Assembly (NCBI GenBank): GCA_039812845.1
Contig: JBDIBK010000005.1
Span: 1 to 64,000 of the forward strand
From: JACTMJ01 sp039812845
GTDB lineage: Bacteria > Acidobacteriota > Terriglobia > Bryobacterales > Bryobacteraceae
Length of the DNA stretch: 64,000 nt
Reading direction: 5' to 3'
A model generated the notes under the pieces. The model did not search any database, was not told the origin of the DNA, and saw only the letters and a list, made by a program, of their open reading frames with translations. This document shows, in pieces, positions 9,542 through 18,507 of the stretch; position 1 is the stretch's first letter, and each line of letters starts with the position of its first letter. The translations under genes were made by a program, and so were the position numbers.

Positions 9542-9583
9542 GCGGCTGCCGCCGGACCGGCGTTCGGTGCCGGCGGCAGCCGC
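9542..9583 (-). terminator. Long GC hairpin downstream of the TonB receptor gene
   Basis: The arms GCGGCTGCCGCCGG (9542-9555) and its exact complement (9570-9583) form a 14-bp stem. The interior ACCG/CGGT pair extends it to 18 bp with one bulged base and a five-base loop. It begins 10 bases after the receptor stop codon. No T-tract follows on the minus strand, so it may act as a terminator or as a 3' stabiliser that separates the receptor from the two downstream genes. Confidence 0.65.
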
Positions 9584-9592
9584 TGCATTTGG

Positions 9593-12500
9593 CTAGAAGC
9601 TCAGCCTGAGCCCAATCTGCACGTTGCGGGGGGTGAAGCCCGGCGAGGTGCCGTTGTTCTGGCCGAACGTGTTGCTGGACAGGTTCGTATCCGGCCAGCC
9701 GAACTGGGTTCGATTGAACGTGTTGAAGAACTCGCCGCGAAGTGCCGCTTTCACGCGTTCCGTGATCGCGAAATTCTTCATGATCGCGGAATCGAGGTTG
9801 TTCGTATTGCCGAAGCGGACATTCGTGAACCAGCGCGGAGAGTTGCCGAAGGTGAAGGGGGCCGGCTGCGAGAAGGCCCCGGTATTGAACCAGCGGCCGG
9901 GCGTGCGGTCGGAGACCTCCACATCCTTCATGTTGGTGACGTTCGGATACTGATTGCCACCGAACGAATTGGTGTTGTTGGTGGCGGAAAAGTGCGACGG
10001 GAGGCCGGAAGCGAAGCGGTAAATTCCGCTGACCTGCCATCCTCCGAGCACGGCATCCATCCACTTCGGCCAGGAGGCGCCGAACGCTTTTCCGCGGCCG
10101 AACGGCAGGCCGTAGACGAACGCGCCCGCAAAGCTGTGCGGAACGTCGTGGCTGCTGATGCTGCGTTCGAGCGCCAGGTTATTGTAATTGCGGACGGCGT
10201 CCACCAAGCCGGGAGAGCCCTGCTCCGACGAGTTGTCGATCGCTTTCGAAAACTGGTAGGAGAGGTCCAGTGTGATGTCGTGCGAGAAGCGCTTGGCGAT
10301 GTGCGTAACCAGGGCGTTGTAGCTCGACGACGCACCGGGCATGAAGCTCGCGCTCACGCCGGTGAACTGCGGATACGGGCGAAGCAATTGGCCGTACTGC
10401 ACGGTCTTGCCGGAAAGCGAGCCGCTCTTGATGACACCGTAGAAGGGATTCGGCACCAACTGCAGGAGCTGATTGCCGAGCGCCAGATGCTCATCGGCGA
10501 GCTGGTTGAACTGGAAGCCGTAGGAACCGTAGAGGAGCTTCCGGCCCTGCGTACCCGTGTAACCGGCTTCCACGAGGAGGTCGCCGCCGAACTGGTACTG
10601 CAGATCGAAGCTGTACTGCTGGATGTAGGGCGTTGGCCGGTTCTTCATGAGGCCGCCCACGCCCAAACCAATGTTGGTGAGCGCACCGGCCCCGGAACCC
10701 GTAATGGGGAGCAAACCGTCCGGGAAGGGATTATTCAGGTAGGAGTACGGAGTGCGGCCGCCATCCTTGCTGGTGGTCCACGGGGTCGTCACGGAGTAGC
10801 CGTCGACGCCCGTCATGGCACCCGCGTAATTCAGGCGGTCATTGAAAATGCCGTACCCGGTGCGCAGCACGAGATGCTGGGTGAGCTTATAGGCAAGGCC
10901 GACGCGCGGCGCGAAGTTGTTGTAGGTGGAATCCCACTGATGACGGTTCGAGGAGGACATGAAGACTAAGCCGCCCTTGAGGTCCGGCATTCCGACCTGC
11001 GGCCCGATGGGGTTGGGGACATCGAGGTCAAGCTGGGCGAGGCGGTTGAAGCGCTCCGTGCGCCCGAGCTGGATTTCCCAGCGCAGGCCGTAGTTGACGG
11101 TGAGCTTGGAGCCCATTCTCCAGGTGTCCTGGACGTAGAAGCCATGGTATCCGTCCGTTGGAGCGGGCCGGATCTTCTGTGGCAGACCGCCGCCGGAGCC
11201 GGTTCCGAGGAGGAGAGAGGCGATGGAGTTGCCCGCCGTCGCGCGACGCGCATCGGGATCCGGACCGCTGGTGAAGTAACGGTCAAAACCGAAGTTAGGG
11301 CCGTTGGTATCGGTGGTGTTCAACTGGTTGGCTTGCATCGCCCAGCCGAACTTCACACTGTGAGCGCCCATTTCCTTGGTGGCGCCAACCTGGATACTGA
11401 GCACCTGCTGGATGCCGTTCAGGTTGCGGTTGTAGCCGAGGCTGGTGTAGTCGCCGACGGAGAAGACGGGCGGTGCCGCGACATCAAAGCGTGAGACAAG
11501 CGAGCCCGGAAAACCAAGAACCGTCGAGTCAAAGCCGGCCGCGGCCGAATAGTTGATTTCAGACCAGCGCCCGCCCCCGATCTGGGCGTTCACGATGAAG
11601 GTGGGGCTGAGGATGAACATGTTGCCGATCGAGACCTGGAACCGGGGATTCCTGGCGTAGAGGCTGGTTTCCGCGGCGGGATCGTAGAAAATGGCGGGGT
11701 TGTCGTTCTGCCGGGCGATGGTAAAGCGGCCGAAGAGGGTGTGCTTTTCGGAGTGCGCCCAATCGACGCGGCTGTCGTAGCGGTTGTAGGACGTGCGGGA
11801 GCTTCCCGTGCCATACCAGTTGCTGACGCCCGTGACGGGGTCGCCGGCCTGATTCGCTTTGGGAAAGAGTTTGAGCACGTTCATGGCTACGGGATCAAAG
11901 CGTCCCGCGGGGACGATGTTGCCCGCGAAGGGAGACCGGGAATAGGTGCCTTTCGAGGGATCGAGAACCGTGGTGCCTGGGTCATAGATGACGGCGAGGG
12001 AGCCATCCCGATTGCGCGTTTGCGAGAAATCGCCTTGCAACTGGAGCGCGGTGGGAACCGTGGTAAGGCGGCTGGCGGGCGCGCCAGTGCGCAGACCTTC
12101 ATAGGCAAAGAAGCCGAAGATTCGCTTGGATTTCCAGATGGGGCCGCCGAGATTGCCGCCAAACTGGTTGCGCTTGTATTCGGTTAGAGGCTTGCCCGCC
12201 CGGTTATTGAAGAACGAGTTGGCATCCATGTTGTCGTTGCGGTAGAAATCGAAAACGCTCCCATGGTATTCGGGTCCGCCGCCGCGGGTGGTGATGTTGA
12301 TGACGCCGCCGCCGGTTCTGCCGAATTCGGTATCGTACGTGTTGCGAACGACTTGGGCTTCCTGGACCGCGTCCACTCCGGGAGCGGCGATCAGCCCTCC
12401 CCAGTGCGCGGCGCCCATGGGGATACCGTCGATCAGGACGGCGGTGGATTCATGACGCCCTCCGTTCAGCGAGAAACGGGCGGTGTTCTGGTCCGCCGTG

Positions 12501-13066
12501 GTTCCCGGCATGCCGGTGCGTGCCGAAACGACTCCGGCCGAGGTGTGAACAAGGGCCAGTGCGTTGCGGGCATTTAAGGGCAGGTCCTGAATGAGGGTGG
12601 AGGCGAGGGTTGTGGAGCGGTTGGCGGTCTGGGTATCCACCATCTCCGCCGCCGCCGCCACTTCGACAGTTTCCGTCACCGCGCCGAGGCTCAGTTCAAT
12701 GTTCAGTTCGAGAGACTGGTTGATGGACAGGGCGAGGTTCGGCCGACGGTACTCGCGAAAATCACTGTGCGTCGCCCGCAGCGAGTAGGTGGAGGGCAGG
12801 AGCCGGGAGAAGGTGAAACGGCCAGACTCGTCGGTCGTGGCGTTTCGCACTTCCTGTGTGGCGGTGTTCAACAGGCTCACGGCAACGCCGGGAACAGCCG
12901 CCCTGGTTGCGTCCGTGACCGTTCCGGTGATGGTGCCGGAGAAGGTCTGCGCGAGCGCGGACGCGAGTAGAATTTGCGCAAGCAGCACGACGATCAGCAG
13001 CCGGCTGCAAGCTCGTATGTGGTCAAACATAGATGATACCTGGACCTCTTTTTCGATAATTTCCAC
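9593..13066 (-). CDS. TonB-dependent receptor, Oar-like, with carboxypeptidase-regulatory-like N-terminal domain
   Basis: This is an outer-membrane transporter or adhesin-type receptor that takes up a large ligand with TonB energy. The 1157-aa protein has a signal peptide (LLIVVLLAQILLASALAQ), then a CarboxypepD_reg-like beta-sandwich (about 40-130, with GTVTDATRAAVPGVAVSL), a plug domain (about 145-270; VLIDGIPMG, GGGVINITTRGG) and a long beta-barrel ending NVQIGLRLSF, with terminal aromatic Phe. This architecture is abundant in Acidobacteriota. The GTG at 13066 has GAGGA upstream; the ATG at 13030 (MFDHIRACSR) is an alternative with the same signal peptide. The substrate is unknown; neighbours suggest a glycan. 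Confidence 0.92.
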   Translation of the reverse strand: MEIIEKEVQVSSMFDHIRACSRLLIVVLLAQILLASALAQTFSGTITGTVTDATRAAVPGVAVSLLNTATQEVRNATTDESGRFTFSRLLPSTYSLRATHSDFREYRRPNLALSINQSLELNIELSLGAVTETVEVAAAAEMVDTQTANRSTTLASTLIQDLPLNARNALALVHTSAGVVSARTGMPGTTADQNTARFSLNGGRHESTAVLIDGIPMGAAHWGGLIAAPGVDAVQEAQVVRNTYDTEFGRTGGGVINITTRGGGPEYHGSVFDFYRNDNMDANSFFNNRAGKPLTEYKRNQFGGNLGGPIWKSKRIFGFFAYEGLRTGAPASRLTTVPTALQLQGDFSQTRNRDGSLAVIYDPGTTVLDPSKGTYSRSPFAGNIVPAGRFDPVAMNVLKLFPKANQAGDPVTGVSNWYGTGSSRTSYNRYDSRVDWAHSEKHTLFGRFTIARQNDNPAIFYDPAAETSLYARNPRFQVSIGNMFILSPTFIVNAQIGGGRWSEINYSAAAGFDSTVLGFPGSLVSRFDVAAPPVFSVGDYTSLGYNRNLNGIQQVLSIQVGATKEMGAHSVKFGWAMQANQLNTTDTNGPNFGFDRYFTSGPDPDARRATAGNSIASLLLGTGSGGGLPQKIRPAPTDGYHGFYVQDTWRMGSKLTVNYGLRWEIQLGRTERFNRLAQLDLDVPNPIGPQVGMPDLKGGLVFMSSSNRHQWDSTYNNFAPRVGLAYKLTQHLVLRTGYGIFNDRLNYAGAMTGVDGYSVTTPWTTSKDGGRTPYSYLNNPFPDGLLPITGSGAGALTNIGLGVGGLMKNRPTPYIQQYSFDLQYQFGGDLLVEAGYTGTQGRKLLYGSYGFQFNQLADEHLALGNQLLQLVPNPFYGVIKSGSLSGKTVQYGQLLRPYPQFTGVSASFMPGASSSYNALVTHIAKRFSHDITLDLSYQFSKAIDNSSEQGSPGLVDAVRNYNNLALERSISSHDVPHSFAGAFVYGLPFGRGKAFGASWPKWMDAVLGGWQVSGIYRFASGLPSHFSATNNTNSFGGNQYPNVTNMKDVEVSDRTPGRWFNTGAFSQPAPFTFGNSPRWFTNVRFGNTNNLDSAIMKNFAITERVKAALRGEFFNTFNRTQFGWPDTNLSSNTFGQNNGTSPGFTPRNVQIGLRLSF

Positions 13067-13244
13067 CGGACTTCCTCACCCAAAGCCACCGACTGGGTCG
13101 GCCGAAGACCTGACGCATTTGGGTAGATTGCTCCAAGCGCAAGGATCGGCCTTCCGTGTTCGGGCGGGCAAGACAATTCACGGTTACAGCGACGTTAAAG
13201 GCCTGTTAGGAGTGTCGTATGTTGTTGAGGAAATGGCTCTTGCC

Positions 13245-14555
13245 TTATTCTTCCGTTTTGATTCGCACGGCGATTACTTTTGGTGGCTGCATGGCTGCAC
13301 CCAGCACGCCGGTCTTGAATAGGACCTCAAAATGCGGCAGAGACGCCTCCGAGCGAACGTCCAGGGCGCGCAGTACGCCGCTCCAGAGGTCAGCCCGAGT
13401 GACGAGTTCGCCAGCGGCTTCGGTGGCGTGCATCCCCGCGCCCTCGAGAATCAGAACGCTGCCGGTTCGAGACAGGTTGGGCACAAACGCCACCACTCCA
13501 TAGGTTTCGATCATCGGCGCCTTGGTGAGCGTCTTGTAGGTTGGCTGCTCGCCGGGGCGAGGGTGAGCGTTGACGATGACTCCGTATCCAGTGGAGGCGT
13601 CATGCTCCGTGCGAAAGTTCAATCCGGTTTCGAAATATTCGACCCAGGGGTTTGACCGCTTGCTGCCCAGAAGGACGACGTTGGAGGTCTTTAGGTTCTC
13701 CGGCGAGAAATCGCGCGCGAAATACACGGTGAACCTTTCGTCGCCGGGCCGCCGAAGCGAGTTAAGCCGCTGCAGCACATGCACATCGGCCATGCTGGTG
13801 TAGCGGCGGGACATCAGGCGGTCAAAGAGCTTCCTATCCAGCGGCGAGAGATCGTTCGGGAGGAAACTCCCGCGAAAGTAGTCTTCCGCCTCCAACGGCG
13901 AGGGGAGGGCGTCCCGGAGGAAGCTCAGGTTCGAATCGGCAACGACGATATCCGTGGCGCGGCCAGGCAAGAACATGCGCGACCACAATTTTTGGAGTTC
14001 CGGGGAAACGGACTGGGCCGTGATCTGGTTGCTGAGCGAACGGTTCGCCGCGACGAGCCAAAGGCAGAGGACCAAGAGCACGAGAACGAGGGCCGGCGCG
14101 ATGAAGCGAGAGGCGGGTTTCGGTTCGGGCGAAACGGTCTCGATTTCGGCCGGGGATGCGGGCGTTTCGAGGCTCTCCCGCAGACGAAACTCCGGGGAGT
14201 AACCGCCCTTGGGGATCTCCATCACAAAGGGCTCGGACTGGCCCTCTTCCGCGAAATACGCCTGGAGCCGCTTCCGGAGATCGTAGACGTTTACCCGGAC
14301 GATGTTATCCGTGGAGGTGTCAAACTCGGCTTTTCGGCCGAAGACCGCCGTCCCGATTTCGCGCTCCTGAATCTCCGTGCGCGGGCTGGCGGTGCTCCGT
14401 TCCACGAGGTAGCGCAACAACTGTTGCTGCCTGCGGGACTTCCTGAACTGAGGGCTTTCGGCGATTCGGTCTACCAAGCCGCGGATGGAATCCGCGTCAG
14501 GCGATGAGGAATCCGGCGACATGCTGCCGGGCTGGGTGAGGTTCTGGTCGGACAC
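13245..14555 (-). CDS. Membrane-anchored winged-helix transcriptional regulator (CadC/ToxR-like)
   Basis: The 436-aa protein has an N-terminal DNA-binding part (about residues 25-125; QQQLLRYLVERS, EREIGTAVFG, NIVRVNVYDLRKRLQAYF, then the wing-like IPKGGYSPEF), typical of acidobacterial wHTH regulators. A single transmembrane helix follows (about 150-170, FIAPALVLVLLVLCLWLVA) and then a roughly 260-residue periplasmic domain without recognised motifs. It would sense a periplasmic signal and bind DNA from the membrane. It starts at a GTG with only a weak ribosome site; an ATG 11 codons later is possible. It sits immediately upstream of the TonB receptor, same strand, and is its most likely regulator. 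Confidence 0.85.
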   Translation of the reverse strand: MSDQNLTQPGSMSPDSSSPDADSIRGLVDRIAESPQFRKSRRQQQLLRYLVERSTASPRTEIQEREIGTAVFGRKAEFDTSTDNIVRVNVYDLRKRLQAYFAEEGQSEPFVMEIPKGGYSPEFRLRESLETPASPAEIETVSPEPKPASRFIAPALVLVLLVLCLWLVAANRSLSNQITAQSVSPELQKLWSRMFLPGRATDIVVADSNLSFLRDALPSPLEAEDYFRGSFLPNDLSPLDRKLFDRLMSRRYTSMADVHVLQRLNSLRRPGDERFTVYFARDFSPENLKTSNVVLLGSKRSNPWVEYFETGLNFRTEHDASTGYGVIVNAHPRPGEQPTYKTLTKAPMIETYGVVAFVPNLSRTGSVLILEGAGMHATEAAGELVTRADLWSGVLRALDVRSEASLPHFEVLFKTGVLGAAMQPPKVIAVRIKTEE

Positions 14556-14666
14556 ACCTACGACCCCGAGTCTATCATGAGCCCGTTTCCGAGCGCCTGG
14601 AATGGCTATTCGGAGGGGTTCCAGCGATTCGCCAGGTGGGATGAAGGGCCGACCGCGGGGGCGAGA

Positions 14667-15965
14667 TCAGGCGGCGGGCACCTCCAGGCGGGGGCGGGGT
14701 GGGAAGACGGCCTTTAGGACGCGGAGGGCGTTGCCGCCGATGATCTTCTGAATGTCTTCGTCGCGGTAGCCGCGCTGGACGAGGCCGACGGTGAAGAGGG
14801 GCCAGTTGGTCCAGGCCATGGTCTGCTGCCCCTCCGGGAATTGTGCGATTGGGGTGGGCCAGAAGGCCTCCCAGCCGGGCTTGCGGCGACGGCGAGCGGG
14901 GAGCTTGCGGAACTCCTGGCCGGCGCGGCTGGAGCGGTAAGAGTAGTCGGTGGCGATGGCCACGTGATCCACGCCGAACTTGCCGACGGCGTAATCGATG
15001 TGGTCCAGCATGGCGTTCAAGTCGTGCGTGCGCCCGAGGAAATCGGCCACGGCGCAGATACCGATGAATCCGCCGGTGTCGACAATGGCCTGGATGACTT
15101 TGTCGGATTTCGCGCGGTAGTGGGAGTGGAGCGCCTGGCAAGCGGAATGGCTCGCGACCATGGGCTTCGACGATGCCTTGGCGGCCTCAAAGCTGGTGCG
15201 CTGCCCGGAGTGGGCGACGTCGACGATGACGCCAATGCGGTTCATCTCCGCGACGACGGAGCGGCCGAAGTCGCTGAGACCGGCATCGGAGGGCTCCGCG
15301 CAGCCGTCGCCGATCATGTTGCGCCGGTTGTAGGTGAGGTGCATCATGCGGACCCCGAGATGGAAGAAGGTGCCGATGAGGTCCATTTCGGACGAGACGG
15401 TCTCCCAGCGCTGTTCCAGCGGGACGCCATTTGTGCTCAAGGCCATCGCGACCTTGCCGGACTTCTTCGCCAGCAGGATGTCGTCGGCGTCGGTCACGCG
15501 CACGATGAAGTCGCGCAGCATGTCGAGGGCGTAGGTGAAGTACCCCAGGCGGCGGAGGAGCTTCAGCGGGTCCTGGCTTTCCTGGCCGGCGTTCTGAAAC
15601 ACGCAGGTGACGCCGGACGCTTTCCAGGCCGAGATGAACTCCCGCCGTTCGAGAGGATCGGGGACGAAGCGGGTGTTTTCCATTTCATCGAGCAGGAAAT
15701 CCATTTCCCGGTCCGAGATGCCCGATTCATACAGACGCCGGGCGGCGTCTCCGTCCGGAGCGGCACGGGGCGCGAAGCCATACGGCTCAATGACAATCGA
15801 GGACTGGTGCAGCTCGAAGCCGCGCTGGAGCTGGGATTCGGTGGGCTTCAGCAGCGCCAGAGCCGCCGAGCGGGCCACCCGGATGCTTTCGTTTGGCGGC
15901 TCCAGACCCCTTGCGGCGGCTTGGCTGAGCATGGCACCCCCGGCGACAAACGCACGTCGATTCAT
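14667..15965 (-). CDS. M19 (renal/membrane dipeptidase) family protein with altered metal site
   Basis: The 432-aa protein has a Tat-like N-terminus (MNRRAFVAGGAMLSQAAARG) and the M19 TIM-barrel pattern: HLTYNRRNMIGDGCAE, VDVAHSG with His252, MVASHSACQAL with His273, and IATDYS with Asp340. In active M19 enzymes the first strand carries an HxD pair and a bridging Glu follows. Here the first position reads VIEPYGFAP (Glu60) and the Glu region reads ALSTNGVP (about 177-182), so three zinc ligands are missing or replaced. It may be a divergent hydrolase or a non-catalytic binder. It overlaps the ROK regulator by 4 bases, which points to co-expression. Confidence 0.85.
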   Translation of the reverse strand: MNRRAFVAGGAMLSQAAARGLEPPNESIRVARSAALALLKPTESQLQRGFELHQSSIVIEPYGFAPRAAPDGDAARRLYESGISDREMDFLLDEMENTRFVPDPLERREFISAWKASGVTCVFQNAGQESQDPLKLLRRLGYFTYALDMLRDFIVRVTDADDILLAKKSGKVAMALSTNGVPLEQRWETVSSEMDLIGTFFHLGVRMMHLTYNRRNMIGDGCAEPSDAGLSDFGRSVVAEMNRIGVIVDVAHSGQRTSFEAAKASSKPMVASHSACQALHSHYRAKSDKVIQAIVDTGGFIGICAVADFLGRTHDLNAMLDHIDYAVGKFGVDHVAIATDYSYRSSRAGQEFRKLPARRRRKPGWEAFWPTPIAQFPEGQQTMAWTNWPLFTVGLVQRGYRDEDIQKIIGGNALRVLKAVFPPRPRLEVPAA

Positions 15966-17251
15966 CGAACGCTCCCTTCTTCCGCGAGGCCGACAGATGC
16001 ACTGGCCGGCGTGACCGCCTGCGGGCTTTCCAACTCAATTTCGAGGCGGTCATGAATGCGCGCCAGCCCCGCCACCAGCGCGCCACGCAGGGCAACGTCT
16101 TCCCCGAGGCCCGAAAGCTCCAGCTTGACGGGCCAGCGGAATACGGATTCGAAGACTGTGCGAATCTCGCCGAACAGGGCGGAGAAAAGCGGCCCGATCA
16201 GGATGATCTTGCCGGGATCGAAGCAGGCGGACACATTCGTGATGGCGGCCGCGAGGGTCCCGGTGAGTTCCCGGACGCATTGCGCGGCGGGCTCGTGGCC
16301 CTTCTCCGCCGCGAGCAGCAATGCCGGAAGCGGCGGATTCGATTCCAAGAGCGCGGCCAGCGGGCCTTGCGCCGCAGCCGCCAGTTCGCGGACCCGCTCC
16401 TCCACACGATCCATTGCCACGGCGGATTCGAGGTGGCCGCGGCCGCCGGTGGGGGAACTGATGAGGGCCGGGTTCGGGACCATGTGAGCGATCTCGCCCG
16501 CCGCCCAGTGCCGGCCGTGGTAGGGCGCGCCGTTTATGTACGCTCCGAGCCCGATGCCGGTGTCAAGCTGGATCACCACGAAGGACGGCTCGCCCCGGCC
16601 CCCACCAAATCGGGCCTCGGCGAGGGTGGCGAGGTTTACGTCGTTATCGACAACGACGGGAATTCCGAACTCCCAACTGAGATCCGCACCCAGGGAGACG
16701 TTGCGCCAGCCGAAGAGGTTGTCGGTTTCGAGCACGATGCCGTTGACGACATCGACCAAGCCGGGCACCGCAATGGCGATGAGCCGGCGTCCCGGAGCCA
16801 CCGCGCTTCGTTGCAGGATCGGCCGGATTGCTTCCTTCAGGGTGCCGATGACGAAGTCCGGGCCAAGGCTGGGCCGGATCGGCAGGGTCGCCTGATGCGT
16901 GACCGATCCATCGAGGCTGGATTCCCGCACCTGGATGTTGTCGGCGGAAATTCTGGCGGCGATTACGCGGCCGCAGTCCGCGTTGAATTCGAGCAGCGTT
17001 GGCTTCTTCCCGCGTTGTGCGCCAGACGTTCTCTGCCCGGTCTCGACGACGTAGCCGCGGGAGATCAGGTCCGCCACTTGTTCCGATACGGTGGGCTTGC
17101 TGAGGCGGCTGATCCGGGCGAGGTCAGACCTTGAGAGGGGGCCCTGTTCCCGAAGCAGGGTGAGCAGGCTGACGGTGTTCATCGCCTTCATGCGAAGCGG
17201 ATTGATTCGTCTGGCGACGGGTTTGGACGCTGGTATCAGCACGCGGTTCAT
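15962..17251 (-). CDS. ROK-family transcriptional regulator (NagC/XylR type)
   Basis: The 429-aa protein has an N-terminal wHTH (about residues 24-85; SLLTLLREQGPLSRSDLARI, SKPTVSEQVADLISRGYV) and a C-terminal ROK sugar-kinase-like domain (VPGLVDVVNGIV, VVVDNDVNLATLAEARFG, LDTGIGLGAYING). This is the repressor architecture of NagC, Mlc and XylR. The usual zinc motif CxCGxxGCxE is replaced by SPTGGRGHLE (266-275), so all three cysteines are gone. AGGAAG lies just before the ATG. It leads a two-gene unit with the M19 protein and lies upstream of the TonB receptor locus, so a sugar-derived inducer is plausible. Confidence 0.92.
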   Translation of the reverse strand: MNRVLIPASKPVARRINPLRMKAMNTVSLLTLLREQGPLSRSDLARISRLSKPTVSEQVADLISRGYVVETGQRTSGAQRGKKPTLLEFNADCGRVIAARISADNIQVRESSLDGSVTHQATLPIRPSLGPDFVIGTLKEAIRPILQRSAVAPGRRLIAIAVPGLVDVVNGIVLETDNLFGWRNVSLGADLSWEFGIPVVVDNDVNLATLAEARFGGGRGEPSFVVIQLDTGIGLGAYINGAPYHGRHWAAGEIAHMVPNPALISSPTGGRGHLESAVAMDRVEERVRELAAAAQGPLAALLESNPPLPALLLAAEKGHEPAAQCVRELTGTLAAAITNVSACFDPGKIILIGPLFSALFGEIRTVFESVFRWPVKLELSGLGEDVALRGALVAGLARIHDRLEIELESPQAVTPASASVGLAEEGSVR

Positions 17252-17617
17252 GCTTCCTTCTGTGTGAATGTAAGGCTATCAAACTAATTCCGCTTTACCA
17301 ACCTGCCGCTTTATTGACTCCGTCGAACGGGGCAAGTGTCCGTGGCGCACGTTGCTCCTACGGATGTCCCGTGTTCGCCGCTAACCGCGTTAGGGATGGG
17401 GCCGGATCTCGGACAAGAGTGGCTGGAGGAGGAACACAATTTCCGCCGTGTTCGGTATCGGTCAGGTGGCCTAACAATTCGATGATTGTTTCGAAATGGA
17501 ACATGTCGTGTCATTGGACACGCGGGCGAAGCCGCCTCAGAAGTCTTGGTTACACTAGCGGCCGGAGGCGCTTGCGTTTCCCTTCTCCGCCGCGCCCCGG
17601 CGACGCCCGGAAATCTC
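17252..17617. other. Intergenic region between the ROK regulator and the FkbM gene
   Basis: This 366-base gap must contain the ROK gene promoter. An AT-rich stretch at 17263-17300 (minus-strand TTAGTTTGATAG) is the best candidate for promoter or autoregulatory operator, but no symmetric site is visible. Short reading frames here have no ribosome site. I see no RNA gene or repeat. Confidence 0.4.
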
Positions 17618-18451
17618 TCAGCGATCGCGGAGGCAATAGAGATGGCCCTGGGCGGCCACCGAAGTGTTGGCGGACGTGATTCGGGAGGCGCTCTCCACGT
17701 GGAGAATGTCGCGGTACCCAGCCTGTTCTAGGATCGCGACCACTTCCGCACACTTGCGGCGCTTCTCGTTCATGGTTTCTCCGTGCATCTCCAGGAAAAG
17801 CGGAGGGTGTGAGGCAAGGGTTTCTTGCGCACCGCGCAATACTTCGCTTTCCAGCCCTTCGACGTCGATCTTGATGAATTCGGGGGCGGGCAGGCCGTTC
17901 TCCCGGATGTCCTCATCGAGAGTTGTGATCGAAATCTCCTCGGTGACGTGAGCGAAGCGCTGCATACCCTTAGCAGCATTTGGTTCGAGCGAAGCGCCGC
18001 CGGGCATCAGCGGCTGGAAGAAAAGCGTTGCGCGGCCCCGGCTGGAACCCAGCCCGACGTTGCGGACGCTGACATTCGTCAGATTATTCAGCTGCAGATT
18101 CTCCAGCAGCCGCCGATGGTTCCTCGACGTTGGCTCATAGCTGACGACATGCTTTCCGCGGCTGGCAAAGTAGAGCGTGAGGATTCCCTGAAAGGCGCCG
18201 ATGTCGTAGATAACTTTGCCACGGAGATCGAGGGACTCCCAGAATCGCTGCTCGGCTGTGACTTGCGGACACACCGGAAGCCACGCGAGACCACCCTTGC
18301 GCTTCATCCCCGCGATCAGCCCATGATGCGCGGTATAGGTGATTCCGTCAAAAACGTTCTGGCCGATCCACGAGACGAGGCGGTGCCTTAGCGGGTAATG
18401 CCGAAACGGAAGATCATCTGGGTCGGGTGCGGGCGGCACTTGCTGAGACAT
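17618..18451 (-). CDS. FkbM-family SAM-dependent methyltransferase
   Basis: The 277-aa protein has the Rossmann-fold SAM-binding motif VIYDIGAFQGILTLYFA (about 99-115), the acidic end of strand 2 (VVSYEPTSRNHRRLLENL), and the FkbM signature FIKIDVEGLESEVLRGA (about 208-225) followed by LFLEMHGE. FkbM enzymes O-methylate sugars, glycolipids or natural products. No signal peptide is present, so it is cytoplasmic. It is 56 bases from the end of the sortase gene's neighbourhood on the same strand, which might make it the last gene of that unit, but no functional link can be seen. The substrate is unknown. Confidence 0.9.
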   Translation of the reverse strand: MSQQVPPAPDPDDLPFRHYPLRHRLVSWIGQNVFDGITYTAHHGLIAGMKRKGGLAWLPVCPQVTAEQRFWESLDLRGKVIYDIGAFQGILTLYFASRGKHVVSYEPTSRNHRRLLENLQLNNLTNVSVRNVGLGSSRGRATLFFQPLMPGGASLEPNAAKGMQRFAHVTEEISITTLDEDIRENGLPAPEFIKIDVEGLESEVLRGAQETLASHPPLFLEMHGETMNEKRRKCAEVVAILEQAGYRDILHVESASRITSANTSVAAQGHLYCLRDR

Positions 18452-18507
18452 CTTTGCCAGTCACGATACCATAACACACCGCCATGAGGCTGGCACTGCC
18501 GGCCCGG

